Of a stretch of DNA of 41,949 nt, positions 15,626-24,453 are shown one piece after another. Position numbers and translations under genes: made by a program. Location: the NCBI RefSeq assembly GCF_000298195.1, contig NZ_BAHC01000217.1, positions 1 to 41,949 of the forward strand. The letters run 5' to 3'. How positions within the stretch are numbered: the first letter of the stretch is position 1; every line of letters starts with the position of its first letter. The notes beneath the pieces are model-generated. The model worked only from the letters and a program-made list of their open reading frames with translations. It ran no database searches and was not told the DNA's origin. This DNA comes from Gordonia rhizosphera NBRC 16068 (GTDB lineage Bacteria > Actinomycetota > Actinomycetes > Mycobacteriales > Mycobacteriaceae).

Positions 15626-17149
15626 ATGTCTCGCCCCGACGTCAGCATCAGCGCATGGTTCGCCGCGCGAGCCGACCGATCGCCGCACCGCCGCGCACTC
15701 ACCTTCGAAGGCATCACGGTCACCTACGCCGCACTGCTCGATCGGGTCGAGCGACTGGCCGGAGGCCTGGCGGCGGCCGGCGTCGGGGCGGGAGACCGGG
15801 TGGCCTTCCTCGGCGCCAATCAGCCCGCGCTGATCGAGACCTTCCTGGCCGCCAACCGGTTGGGTGCCGTCTTCCTGCCGCTCAACTTTCGGCTCGCCGC
15901 TCCGGAGATCGACTTCATCCTGGCCGACTCCGAGCCGGCGGCGATCGTCGCCGACAGCGCCCACCGCCCGGTCCTCGATGCCATCGACTCCCGTTCGGCG
16001 ACCCGGGTTTGTGTCGACGGCACCGACGCCGTCGGCTGGACCTGCATGGCCGAGCTTTTGGTCGCCGCGCAAGCTCCGGCACGGACCGCCGAGGAGGACG
16101 ACGCGGCGATCCTGATGTACACCTCGGGCACCACCGGACGCCCCAAGGGCGTCATCCTGACCAACGGAAACCTGTTCTGGAACAACATCAATCTCGAACA
16201 CCTCTACGACGTCCGCGAGGACGACGTGACGCTCGTCGTCGCTCCGATGTTCCACATCGCCGGACTCAACGTCACCGTCTTCACCACGCTGTTCAAGGGC
16301 GGCGAGGTGCGCATCCATCGATCGTTCGACGCGTCGGCGGTGCTCGACGAGGTCGAACGCTCGTCGATCACCACGATGTTCGTCGTGCCGGCGATGCTCA
16401 ACGCGATCTGTGCGCGGCCGGATTTCGCCGGTCGCGACCTCTCGTCGCTGCGGGTCGTCATCTGCGGCGGGGCTCCGGTACCGGAGGCGCTCCTCCGGCG
16501 GTACGCCGACCGCGGGATCGGGGTGCTTCAGGGCTACGGCCTCACCGAGACGTCGCCGGCGGCGATCTTCCTGACCGCCGAACATGCCCTGAGCCGCATC
16601 GGATCGGCCGGCCGTCCGCCGCTCTTCGTCGAGGTACAGTTGCGCACCGACGACGGCACCGTGATCACCGAGTCCGGTGTCCGCGGGGAGGTCTGTCTGC
16701 GCGGCCCCAACGTCTCGCCCGGGTACTGGAACCGTCCGGACGCCACCGCGGAGGCGCACGACGCGGACGGATGGTTCCACACCGGCGACATCGGCGTGCG
16801 TGACGCGGAGGGCTTCTACGCCATCGTCGACCGTGTCAAGGACATGGTCATCACCGGCGGTGAGAACGTGTCACCGGCCGAGGTGGAGAACGCCGTCTAC
16901 ACCCACCCGGCGGTCGCCGACGTGGCGGTGATCGGCGTGCCGGACGAGCGATGGGGTGAGGCCGTGACCGCCGTGGTCGTCCTGCGCCCCGACGCCGATC
17001 TCACACTCGAGCAGCTGCGCGACCACTGCTCCCGATCACTGGCCCGATACAAGCTGCCCAACCGCCTGATCCTGTCCGACGAACTGCCCCGCAATGCGTC
17101 CGGCAAGGTGCAGAAGTTCCGGCTGACGGAATCGATCCACGCCATCTGA
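15626..17149 (+). CDS. Acyl/aryl-CoA ligase (ANL superfamily)
   Basis: The 507-residue adenylate-forming enzyme converts a carboxylic acid, ATP and CoA to acyl-CoA, AMP and PPi. All core motifs are present: phosphate loop YTSGTTGRPKGV (about 170), GYGLTETSP (about 305), GWFHTGDIGVRD (about 385), RVKDMVITGGENVSP hinge and the C-terminal catalytic lysine in NASGKVQKFRL. Length fits fatty acyl-, cinnamate- and feruloyl-CoA ligases. The ribosome site AAGGAG precedes ATG 15626. Context (MarR regulator, AAHS-like carrier) favours an aromatic or short-chain acid; the following WS/DGAT gene would fit use of the CoA ester as acyl donor. Confidence 0.92.
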   Translation: MSRPDVSISAWFAARADRSPHRRALTFEGITVTYAALLDRVERLAGGLAAAGVGAGDRVAFLGANQPALIETFLAANRLGAVFLPLNFRLAAPEIDFILADSEPAAIVADSAHRPVLDAIDSRSATRVCVDGTDAVGWTCMAELLVAAQAPARTAEEDDAAILMYTSGTTGRPKGVILTNGNLFWNNINLEHLYDVREDDVTLVVAPMFHIAGLNVTVFTTLFKGGEVRIHRSFDASAVLDEVERSSITTMFVVPAMLNAICARPDFAGRDLSSLRVVICGGAPVPEALLRRYADRGIGVLQGYGLTETSPAAIFLTAEHALSRIGSAGRPPLFVEVQLRTDDGTVITESGVRGEVCLRGPNVSPGYWNRPDATAEAHDADGWFHTGDIGVRDAEGFYAIVDRVKDMVITGGENVSPAEVENAVYTHPAVADVAVIGVPDERWGEAVTAVVVLRPDADLTLEQLRDHCSRSLARYKLPNRLILSDELPRNASGKVQKFRLTESIHAI

Positions 17150-17182
17150 CTCGCCAAACCCGCACAACGACAGGGAAATTCC

Positions 17183-18790
17183 ATGCAGCAGCTCACCGGT
17201 CTCGACCAGATGTTCTTCTCCCTCGACACCCAGACCACCAACTCCGTGCTCGGCGGGCTGGTCCGCTTCGAACCGCCCGCCGACGGACAAATCGGCCCCG
17301 ACGAGGCCTTCATGCGCAAGCGCCTGGCCGAGCGGCTGCCGTTCATCCCGCCGATGACCAAGGTGGTCCGCAACGTACCGCTCGGCCTCGACTACGGCTA
17401 CCTCGCCGACCCCGGCCGCATCGACATCGACGATCATCTCCGGACCGTCGAACTCCCCGCACCGGCCGACGACGCGGCCCTCGCCGAGGAGGTCTCGCGC
17501 ATCATGGGTTTCCCGCTGCGCTCCGACCGTCCGCTCTGGGACCTGTGGATCATCACCGGCCTCGCGGACGGCAGCGTCGCGATGCTGCTCCGTATCCATC
17601 ACGGGATGGTCGACGGTTCGACGATGCCGCGCATCTGGGATCTGTTCTCCGACGAGCCGACCGAGCCGATGGAAATCGACCGGACGCGCACGGCACCACT
17701 GCCCGAACCGCTCTTCGGAGAGGCGGAAATGGCGGTCCGCGCGGTGACCGGGATCCTGAAGCGTCCGCTGACCATGACCCGGCTGACCTATCGGTTCGGC
17801 AAGTGGGTGGTCACGCGCTATCCCGAGGACGGCCTGACCACGGTGCCCGGTCTGGTCACCAGGGTGCTGCCCGGGGCGCCGGGTCGCGTGGGTACCTCGG
17901 CGGTCAATTTCTTCCGTCGTCGTCGTGGTGCCGACGAGGTCCAGCCGTATCTCGAGACCTGGTTCCCGCCGCGCACCCGGTTCAACGCACGGGCGTCGAG
18001 CTCCCGGCACTTCGTGTTCTCCGAGATGGAGCTGGCGCGGGTCAAGGCGGTCGGCAAGCGGATGGGCGCCACCCTCAACAACACGGTCGTCGCGATCTGC
18101 GCCGGCGCGGTGCGGCGCTACCTCGAGGAGCACGGCGGCAGCCCGGACGAGCCGTTGTGTGTCTGCGTGCCGGTGTCGTTGCGGCACGAGGACATCGAGG
18201 TGCCGTGGTCGAATCACGTACACATGATGTTCAGCGACTTCCCGACGCAACTCGATGATCCGATCGAGCGCGTGCGGGTGGTCACCCGGGATCTGACCAG
18301 GGCGAAGAACTCCTTCGACGGTCTGCCCACCCATTTGATCCGCGAGGCCAGCAACTTCCTGCCGAAGGATCTGCTCAGCTGGATGACCAAGCTGTGGATT
18401 CGACTGCCGGAGAATTACTCTCGCGCTCCGTGGAATCTCGTGGTGTCCAACGTGCGTGGCCCGTCGAAGCCCGCGACGATGAACGGGGTACGGGTGCTCG
18501 GCTACTGGCCCGCGTCGTTTCTGTCGATCGGCGGTGGCCTCAACATCACCCTGCAGAGCTACGTCGACAAGATCTGCTTCGGTTTCATCGGTGCACCGGA
18601 GCTGGTCGGCGACCTGTGGCCGCTGGTGGACTACATGAACGACGCCCTGGCCGAACTCGAGGCCGCCGTCGACGCCCAGTACGCAACGACGCATCTCGAC
18701 ACGGCTCCCGTGACACCGGAAAGCGGTGCTCCGAAGACAAATGAAACAGTGAATGATGTTGTCGCCGAAAAGATTACAGTGAGCCGGTGA
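17183..18790 (+). CDS. Wax ester synthase/diacylglycerol acyltransferase (WS/DGAT)
   Basis: The 535-residue protein belongs to the bacterial WS/DGAT family, which transfers acyl groups from acyl-CoA to alcohols or diacylglycerol at the membrane and lipid-body surface. The catalytic HHxxxDG motif is intact (IHHGMVDG, H139, H140, D144), the N-terminal PLWDLWI segment is present, and NLVVSNVRGP and the following region match the conserved C-terminal domain. It is about 60 residues longer than usual because of a linker and a C-terminal tail (about 505-535). It follows the CoA ligase by 33 bp and overlaps the remains of a hydrolase gene (GTGA), pointing to one operon from 14202. Confidence 0.93.
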   Translation: MQQLTGLDQMFFSLDTQTTNSVLGGLVRFEPPADGQIGPDEAFMRKRLAERLPFIPPMTKVVRNVPLGLDYGYLADPGRIDIDDHLRTVELPAPADDAALAEEVSRIMGFPLRSDRPLWDLWIITGLADGSVAMLLRIHHGMVDGSTMPRIWDLFSDEPTEPMEIDRTRTAPLPEPLFGEAEMAVRAVTGILKRPLTMTRLTYRFGKWVVTRYPEDGLTTVPGLVTRVLPGAPGRVGTSAVNFFRRRRGADEVQPYLETWFPPRTRFNARASSSRHFVFSEMELARVKAVGKRMGATLNNTVVAICAGAVRRYLEEHGGSPDEPLCVCVPVSLRHEDIEVPWSNHVHMMFSDFPTQLDDPIERVRVVTRDLTRAKNSFDGLPTHLIREASNFLPKDLLSWMTKLWIRLPENYSRAPWNLVVSNVRGPSKPATMNGVRVLGYWPASFLSIGGGLNITLQSYVDKICFGFIGAPELVGDLWPLVDYMNDALAELEAAVDAQYATTHLDTAPVTPESGAPKTNETVNDVVAEKITVSR

Positions 18791-19357
18791 ACCGGTGGAT
18801 ACGCCGCGCGACCTGGGGGTTCGTCGAACCCCCACGCACGATCGCGGAGGTCGGGCTGGTCACCGCGAGCCTGCCCGCCCTGGTGACGGTGCCGCGCCGC
18901 GGCGCGCAGCACCCGGTGCTCGTGGTGCCGGGCCTGGGCGGAGGCCGCGCTGGATCGACCCGAACTGGTTCGTCAGGTCATCACCCTCGGCACCCCGCTG
19001 ACGCACCGCTGGTACTCCGACGACCATCAACAGGCGCGCGGGACACTCTCGGTGCCCACGACAGCACTGTGGTCGCGGTTCGACCACATCTTCGCGCCGG
19101 CCGACTGTGTGCCGGCGGCCGGTGCGGGCGCCGAGAACGTCGAGATCCTGTCGTCGCACCTGGGCAAGGCATCCAACGTGGCGGCCTGGTTGGTGGTGGC
19201 CGACCGGCTCGCGCAACCCGTCCATCTCGACAGCCGTTCCGGTCTCGGGTCTCGCGGCCCGGCCCTGGAGAACGATCCGCTCGGCGATAGGCGCTACCAC
19301 GTCGAATCACGAAGCGTTCAGCCCGAACCCACGTCAGTACAATGGCCCGATGGCTGA
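18787..19357 (+). pseudogene. Broken alpha/beta hydrolase gene with internal deletion
   Basis: Two pieces of one hydrolase lie in different frames. The first, from GTG 18787 (overlapping the WS/DGAT stop), encodes VNRWIRRATWGFVEPPRTIA up to HPVLVVPGLGG, the oxyanion-side strand. From about 18941 the +1 frame gives EAALDRPELVRQVITLGTPL, then DHIFAPADCVP and ILSSHLGK, the parts after the nucleophile elbow, including probable Asp and His regions. The central stretch with the G-x-S-x-G nucleophile is missing and the frame changes at the junction near 18940. A deletion of some 60-90 codons is inferred from family architecture. The 3' limit is the stop near 19357; it overlaps the next gene slightly. 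Confidence 0.75.
19338..19349 (+). promoter_or_regulatory. Putative leaderless promoter of the SnoaL-like gene
   Basis: TACAAT (19338-19343) lies six bases before ATG 19350, placing the transcription start at the start codon. A weak -35 (CGTTCA, 19315-19320) is 17 bp upstream. No ribosome site is seen. Confidence 0.45.
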
Positions 19358-19745
19358 ATCAGTCAACACCACAGGGGAAATCGTCCGTCGCTACTTCGCC
19401 ATCGTCGGCGACCTCTCCTCGACAGAGGATGATCTGCGCGCCATCCTGCACCCGGATGCCGTGTTCACCGAGCTTCCCAACCCGATCGCCCCGCAGGGCC
19501 ACGTCCGAAACCTCGAGGAGACGGTGTCCGGTTTCCTGGCCGGCAAGCAACGCCTGGCAGCGCAGAGTATCGCGATCGAGGAGGTACTCGCCTCCGACGA
19601 CCGCGCCGCGGTGCGCTCGGTCTGGCGGGGACGGATCGGCGATGCCGAGATCGTCGCCCACATGGCCGGATTCGTCACCGTCACCGACGGCCTGGTAATC
19701 ACGCACGACACCTACGACTGCTACGAGCCGTTCACGCTCCCCTAG
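19350..19745 (+). CDS. SnoaL/NTF2-like family protein
   Basis: The 131-residue protein has the features of a cone-shaped NTF2/SnoaL-like fold: an N-terminal helix (EIVRRYFAIVGDLSSTEDDL), the LHPDAVFTELPNPIAPQG segment and a final beta-sheet ending in GLVITHDTYDCYEPF. Members include isomerases, hydrolases and ligand-binding proteins, so no reaction can be given. ATG 19350 is favoured over ATG 19342 (other frame) because the family begins here. It starts within the tail of the broken hydrolase and converges on the GntR-type gene, 28 bp away. Confidence 0.8.
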   Translation: MAESVNTTGEIVRRYFAIVGDLSSTEDDLRAILHPDAVFTELPNPIAPQGHVRNLEETVSGFLAGKQRLAAQSIAIEEVLASDDRAAVRSVWRGRIGDAEIVAHMAGFVTVTDGLVITHDTYDCYEPFTLP

Positions 19746-19773
19746 TGACGCAATTTCCTGCTATCACACCAGC

Positions 19774-20493
19774 TCATGAGGCGGGTGCGTCGTCGTCGGA
19801 GACGGCCGCCGCCGCCTCGTGAATGATCGATCCCATCGCCGCCTCCGCGGCGACGGGATCGCCGAGACGGACGGCCCGCGCGACGTCGTCGTGGAGCGCG
19901 ATGGCGTGTGGGTTGGGGGTCGTCGGCATCATGCCGTGGTGAGTACGCCCGGCGAGTACTTCGTAGACGACGTCGGCCAGCGAGCGGAACATCTCGTTGC
20001 CGCTCGCCTCGAGCAAGGTGCGATGAAAGACCTTGTCGGCGGCAAGATATGACTCCAGGTCGCCGCTACGTCCATGGACGGCCATGTCCGACACCGCTGC
20101 GGCTAGTGTGCGGCACTGATGCTCGTCCGCCCGTTCCGCGGCGAGCGCTGCCGCCACGGGTTCGAAGCCGCGTCGCAGTTCGGAGAGGGTCTGCAGAAAC
20201 TCGTTCCGCTCGGCACCGTCGAGCCGCCAACGGATCAGGCGCGGGTCGAACACACTCCACTCCGTTCGCGGCTGGATGGTGATGCCCACTCGTCGCCGCG
20301 ATGCCACCAGACCCATCGACTCGAGCACCCGGATCACCTCACGGGCCACCGTGCGGGAGACGTCGTGCTCGGCGCAGATCCCGTCCAGCGTGATCACCCC
20401 GCCGGTGGGCAACTCGCCGGACACGATGCGCTGTCCGATCGTCGTGAGGATCTCGTCGTGCCGCGCGCCCACTCCTGGTGTGTCGTGACTCAC
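19774..20493 (-). CDS. GntR/FadR-family regulator of gluconate genes
   Basis: The 239-residue protein has an N-terminal winged helix (about 10-75: LPTGGVITLDGICAEHDVSR, then TVAREVIRVLESMGLVASRR) and a C-terminal all-helical FCD effector domain (about 100-225) with metal-ligand-type residues in AADKVFHRTLLEASGN and a final H-rich helix. It is divergent from gntK-gntP, so it is the probable repressor of gluconate uptake, relieved by gluconate or a phosphate ester. It starts at GTG 20493, with GAGAAG nine bases upstream. Confidence 0.9.
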   Translation of the reverse strand: MSHDTPGVGARHDEILTTIGQRIVSGELPTGGVITLDGICAEHDVSRTVAREVIRVLESMGLVASRRRVGITIQPRTEWSVFDPRLIRWRLDGAERNEFLQTLSELRRGFEPVAAALAAERADEHQCRTLAAAVSDMAVHGRSGDLESYLAADKVFHRTLLEASGNEMFRSLADVVYEVLAGRTHHGMMPTTPNPHAIALHDDVARAVRLGDPVAAEAAMGSIIHEAAAAVSDDDAPAS

Positions 20494-20539
20494 GGATTCA
20501 TCTTCTCATTCCCGAGCCGAATGTCGAATATGCGTACGT

Positions 20540-20569
20540 TTTAGATTTCCTTCTTGCAATAGTCATACT
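20540..20569 (+). promoter_or_regulatory. Putative promoter/operator of gntK-gntP
   Basis: TTTAGA (20540-20545) and CATACT (20564-20569) are 18 bp apart, giving a start near 20576. Two related elements, GCGTACGTTTT and GTCATACTTTT, flank the spacer and could be operator half-sites for the divergent GntR-type regulator. The 124-bp divergent gap is AT-richer than its surroundings. Confidence 0.4.
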
Positions 20570-20617
20570 TTTGAGGCACGCTCTGTGACCACAAGCACAA
20601 ACATGAGAGGAGTGCAG

Positions 20618-21121
20618 ATGCGGTCACCAGTGGTCGTGATGGGCGTATCCGGGTCGGGAAAGTCGACCGTGGGCGCAGCCTTGGCCCAGCGTTTGCGGGT
20701 CCCGTTCGCGGATGCGGATGTATTTCACTCGGAAGCGAACATCGCCAAGATGTCGGGAGGGCATCCGCTCGACGACGATGACCGCCGGCCGTGGCTGGAC
20801 GCGATCGGGCAGTGGCTGGCCGATCACCCCGACGGTGGCGTGATGAGTTGTTCGGCCCTCAAGCGCTCCTACCGAGATCGTCTGAGGGCTCTCGCCCCCG
20901 ACGTGTTCTTCGTGCACCTCGATGGCCCGATCAAGGTCATCGCCCATCGCCAAGCCTCCCGGCCAGGGCATTTCATGCCCGCCGCGCTGCTCGAGTCCCA
21001 GTTCGACACCCTGGAGCCGCTCGGCTCCGATGAACGGGGCCAGGTCGTGGACGTCGACCAGAGTGTCGACGCGATCGTCGCGGAATCGTTCGCCGCCTAC
21101 GAGAAGGGGGGCGAGAAGTGA
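20618..21121 (+). CDS. gntK: Gluconokinase
   Basis: The 167-residue protein phosphorylates D-gluconate to 6-phosphogluconate with ATP, feeding the pentose phosphate pathway. The P-loop GVSGSGKST lies at residues 9-17, followed by the GntK signature FADADVFHSEANIAKMSGGHPLDD split around residues 28-52, SCSALKRSYRDRLR (about 80) and SRPGHFMPAALLESQFDTLEPL. Size fits the family. ATG 20618 follows GAGAGGAG seven bases upstream; an earlier in-frame GTG adds eleven residues without similarity. It overlaps gntP by four bases (GTGA). Confidence 0.95.
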   Translation: MRSPVVVMGVSGSGKSTVGAALAQRLRVPFADADVFHSEANIAKMSGGHPLDDDDRRPWLDAIGQWLADHPDGGVMSCSALKRSYRDRLRALAPDVFFVHLDGPIKVIAHRQASRPGHFMPAALLESQFDTLEPLGSDERGQVVDVDQSVDAIVAESFAAYEKGGEK

Positions 21122-22527
21122 CCACCGCGCTGCCCACCTCGGGCCTGACACTCCTCGCGGCAGGCACCGATCTGCCCGAGCCCATTGCCGGGGGCTGGCA
21201 ACTGGTCCTCGCCGCACTCGCCGGTATCGCCGTCATCGTGGTGGCGATCACGATCGCCAAGGTGCATCCGTTCCTGGCGCTGATCGGCGGTGGGGCCACC
21301 GTCGGCATCGTCGCGGGTGAGTCCGTCCCGACCGTTCTCGACTCGTTCACCACCGGTTTCGGTGCGACGGCTGCGGGCGTCGGTATCCTCATCGCACTCG
21401 GCGCCATGTTCGCCAAGTTGCTCGCCGATTCGGGTGGTGCGGACGAGATCGTCGACACCATCGTCGGCCACGCATCCCCACGGATGCTGCCCTGGGCGAT
21501 GGCGCTCGTCGGTGCGATCATCGGCTTGCCCATGTTCTTCGAGATCGGGCTGGTGCTGTTGATGCCGGTGATCTACCTGGTGGCCAGACGCTCAGGGCTG
21601 GGGCTCATCCCGATCGGTATTCCGGCGCTCGCCGGTCTCTCCGCGATGCACGGTTTCGTGCCGCCGCACCCGGGACCGCTCGTCGCCATCGACGCGCTGG
21701 GGGCCGATCTCGGCACGACCCTGGCACTCGGCGTGGTCGTCGCGATTCCGACGATCATCGTGTCCGGACCGCTGTTCGGCAAGCTCGCCGGCCGATGCGT
21801 GACGGTACCCATTCCCCACACCTTCGACGCGAATCCGGAGGACGGCCCCACGACGCGGCGGCCCAGTTTCGCGATCACCATGTTCACCGTTCTCCTGCCG
21901 GTCGCACTGATGCTCGGCAAGGCGCTGGCGGAGATTTTCGTCGAGGACGAGAACACGCTGGTGCGGCAGGTGCTCGGCGTTCTGGGTACCCCCGTCGTCG
22001 CCCTGCTGATCGCCGTGGTCGTCGCGATGTTCACCCTCGGACGGGGATCCGGGATGAACCGCGAGACGATCTCCACATGCACCGGCGCAGCGCTCCCCAC
22101 GATCGCCGGGATCCTTCTCATCGTCGCGGCCGGTGGCGGGTTCAAGCAGGTCCTCGTCGACACGGGCATCGGCACGTTGTTGGCAGATTGGGCGAAGAAT
22201 GCGAACATCTCGGTCCTCCTGCTCGCCTGGGTTCTCGCCGTTCTCATCCGGCTGGCGACGGGATCGGCGACGGTCGCGACGATCACCGCGTCGTCGCTGA
22301 TGCTCGGCCTCGTCGACGGGTTGAGTTCTGGAGAGGTGTCGCTGGTCGTCCTGGCCATCGGTGCGGGCTCGGTCTTCTTCTCGCATGTCAACGACGCGGG
22401 CTTCTGGCTCGTGAAGGAGTACTTCGGGATGACCGTCGGTCAGACCTTCAAGACGTGGTCATTGATGGAGACCCTGCTGTCGGTAACCGGACTGATCGTG
22501 GTGCTGGCGTTGGGACTGGTCATCTGA
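21118..22527 (+). CDS. gntP: Gluconate:H+ symporter, GntP family
   Basis: The 469-residue membrane protein has about 12-14 helices. GntP-family segments include HPFLALIGGGATVGI, GFGATAAGVGILIALGAMFAKLL, GLPMFFEIGLVLLMPV, GFVPPHPGPLVAIDALGADLGTTL and the C-terminal HVNDAGFWLVKEYFGMTV followed by TFKTWSLMET. It imports gluconate with protons for the kinase encoded just upstream. Translation starts at GTG 21118, overlapping the gntK stop. A strong hairpin follows 75 bases after the stop. Confidence 0.95.
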   Translation: MTTALPTSGLTLLAAGTDLPEPIAGGWQLVLAALAGIAVIVVAITIAKVHPFLALIGGGATVGIVAGESVPTVLDSFTTGFGATAAGVGILIALGAMFAKLLADSGGADEIVDTIVGHASPRMLPWAMALVGAIIGLPMFFEIGLVLLMPVIYLVARRSGLGLIPIGIPALAGLSAMHGFVPPHPGPLVAIDALGADLGTTLALGVVVAIPTIIVSGPLFGKLAGRCVTVPIPHTFDANPEDGPTTRRPSFAITMFTVLLPVALMLGKALAEIFVEDENTLVRQVLGVLGTPVVALLIAVVVAMFTLGRGSGMNRETISTCTGAALPTIAGILLIVAAGGGFKQVLVDTGIGTLLADWAKNANISVLLLAWVLAVLIRLATGSATVATITASSLMLGLVDGLSSGEVSLVVLAIGAGSVFFSHVNDAGFWLVKEYFGMTVGQTFKTWSLMETLLSVTGLIVVLALGLVI

Positions 22528-22602
22528 GGCTTGGCTCGCAGGCAGCCAACCGCGGTATCAGCGGATGTGATGCCCACGGCCCGAGTCACCGAGGACATCG
22601 GG

Positions 22603-22636
22603 AAAGCCCCGGTCAAGTCGACTTGACCGGGGCTTT
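22603..22636. terminator. Bidirectional terminator between gntP and the channel gene
   Basis: A perfect 34-bp palindrome runs from AAAGCCCCGGTCAAGT to ACTTGACCGGGGCTTT around a central CG. The A-rich left end and T-rich right end give T-tracts on both strands, as expected for termination of two converging genes. Confidence 0.88.
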
Positions 22637-22648
22637 CTGTTGGGCCCA

Positions 22649-24442
22649 TCACCCCGGCAAGTTGACGTCGCGTCGGCTCGAATCGCGCGCGAGCCGACGC
22701 CAGATCCAACTCGACGGCACCTGTCTACCCGAGACCACATACTCCCCGACGGTATCCAAGAGCAGGGTGCTCTCCAGCGCCCGATGGGCGGTGGGACGGC
22801 CCGCGAACAGAATCTCGTCGTCGGCGGCGAGGACGAAGTCGTCGTCGGGAGCGAGAGTGCACTCGTCACCGCGCAGTACCAGCAATACCGCAACGGATAT
22901 CTGTTCGGCCCGCTCGGTGGGCTCCCGAATGAGATCACCGAGTCGCGCCCGACCCGACGCCAGCCAGGACTGAACAGCGGGTGCCTCCCCCGCGGTGAGC
23001 GCGACCTTCCACAGCATCGGCAGGTGTCGTCCTCCCAGCCTGCTCAGCCGGTCGATCATGCCGGCGGCCCACTCGTCGCCCCGGTCGGGCATCTCCGACA
23101 GGAACCGTCGCAGCAACGGGGTACTGAGCAGCGCATATGCCTCATGGGCCACCACGTCGGTGGGCACGAGCAGTGCGTCGGGCGACATCGCGGCGAACAG
23201 AGGGTTGTTGGCAGGGCGATTCTGCCGGGCAGCGATGAACAGACTCGGATTCGCCTGCCGTGCCGCGGCCACCAGCGAGAGGTTGGTCGTGTCGTTGTCC
23301 GTGCCGGCGACGAAACCGATGGCGTGTCGCAGGTCCGTCTCCCCCAGCGCTGCCGGTTCCGCGGCATCGCCGATGGCGGCGCCCGGCTCGACGATCGCGA
23401 CGTCGAGGCCCTCGGCCCGCATATCCGAGGTCAGCTCCGACACGACCGATCCGGAACCGCACACGACCCACGTGCCCGATCCCGGCGGTTGACCGAGCGC
23501 GGGCATCTCCGCCCCCGGCCCGCTCTCCAGCCAGGTCAGCAGCCGATAGGAGGAGGGCGCACGCAACGCGAGTCGCAGGTGGTCGCCGAACACGTCGTAG
23601 GGATTGACCACCAGCGGGGCCCCAAAGGCCCGCATCCGCTCGGCCGTCGTCGACGAGCTGGTCCGAGCCACCATCGGCAAGTCGGGGCGCAACAGGGCCG
23701 CGGTCATCGTCACCGCGAGGTTCGCCTCGTCGTCGTCGGTGAGAGCGACAACCGCTTCGCAGGACGGATGCCCGAGGCCGGCGATGACGAGATGACCAGG
23801 GTCACGTGCGTCCGCGACGAGGCCTGGCACGTCGGCTCGATACGAGCCCAGCTGGAGGTCGTCGATCCGGTCTCCGGAGATGTCGATGACGACGAGACGC
23901 CGCCCCAGCTCGTCGAACGCGTGGCCGAGCAACTCCCCGGTCTGCCCGTATCCCACGATCAACAGGAACGGTTCCTGCAGCCGGGATACCTTGCGGCGGA
24001 ACTGCTGGAGGGCCAACGCCTGCCGGAAGGCACGGTCCTGCACCATCGCGAACAACGACCCGATCGCGTATGCCCAGCCGATGACCGTCAGGTAGATCGT
24101 GATCGTCACCCACATCCGCTGCCCGTAGGTGAACGAGTTGGGGATCTCGCCGAATCCGATCGTCGAGGCCGTGTAGCTCATGAAGTAGAACGCGTCGAAG
24201 AAGCCCATCCGCGATGGCCGGCCCGCTGCGTCCTGACCGGGGATCAGCGTCAGTCCCAGCACGCTGATCGCGAAGATCGAGATCAGCAATATCAGCGGCG
24301 CCCGCATCCGGCGCAGCACCAGGAAGATGGTCTCCGACGCTTGTGTGGACGAGGCCCGAGGCACGCGGCGGGGATGCAGGCCGGCTCCCCGATCGTCGGC
24401 GCCCAGCAGGTGGTGCCAGAAGGCGAGCAACGGGTTGGCCAC
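22649..24442 (-). CDS. Two-helix potassium channel with tandem RCK/TrkA-N domains
   Basis: The 597-residue protein has one pore unit: helix 1 at about 49-67, pore loop with filter TIGFGE at 94-99 (SYTASTIGFGEIP, a TVGYG variant), helix 2 at about 112-133. Two NAD-binding RCK domains follow, the first with LLIVGYGQTGELLGHAF (from about 160), the second with TWVVCGSGSVVSELT (about 390). Such channels gate K+ flow in response to nucleotides or ions. GTG 24442 is chosen because it lies 11 bp after the upstream stop and is the only in-frame start close to it; the ribosome site is weak, suggesting coupling. The gene forms an operon with a small membrane protein. The C-terminal 100 residues (RGDECTLAPDDDFVLAADDE) resemble a RCK_C/TrkA-C module. 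Confidence 0.9.
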   Translation of the reverse strand: MANPLLAFWHHLLGADDRGAGLHPRRVPRASSTQASETIFLVLRRMRAPLILLISIFAISVLGLTLIPGQDAAGRPSRMGFFDAFYFMSYTASTIGFGEIPNSFTYGQRMWVTITIYLTVIGWAYAIGSLFAMVQDRAFRQALALQQFRRKVSRLQEPFLLIVGYGQTGELLGHAFDELGRRLVVIDISGDRIDDLQLGSYRADVPGLVADARDPGHLVIAGLGHPSCEAVVALTDDDEANLAVTMTAALLRPDLPMVARTSSSTTAERMRAFGAPLVVNPYDVFGDHLRLALRAPSSYRLLTWLESGPGAEMPALGQPPGSGTWVVCGSGSVVSELTSDMRAEGLDVAIVEPGAAIGDAAEPAALGETDLRHAIGFVAGTDNDTTNLSLVAAARQANPSLFIAARQNRPANNPLFAAMSPDALLVPTDVVAHEAYALLSTPLLRRFLSEMPDRGDEWAAGMIDRLSRLGGRHLPMLWKVALTAGEAPAVQSWLASGRARLGDLIREPTERAEQISVAVLLVLRGDECTLAPDDDFVLAADDEILFAGRPTAHRALESTLLLDTVGEYVVSGRQVPSSWIWRRLARDSSRRDVNLPG

Positions 24443-24453
24443 CAGCGCACCCG

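Noticed and set aside
15488..16780. 430-codon open frame antisense to the CoA ligase
   Set aside because: The ligase on the plus strand has all core motifs; the antisense frame has no recognisable domain.
17036..18835. 599-codon open frame antisense to the first WS/DGAT
   Set aside because: Shadow of high-GC codon bias; no family similarity and no credible start.
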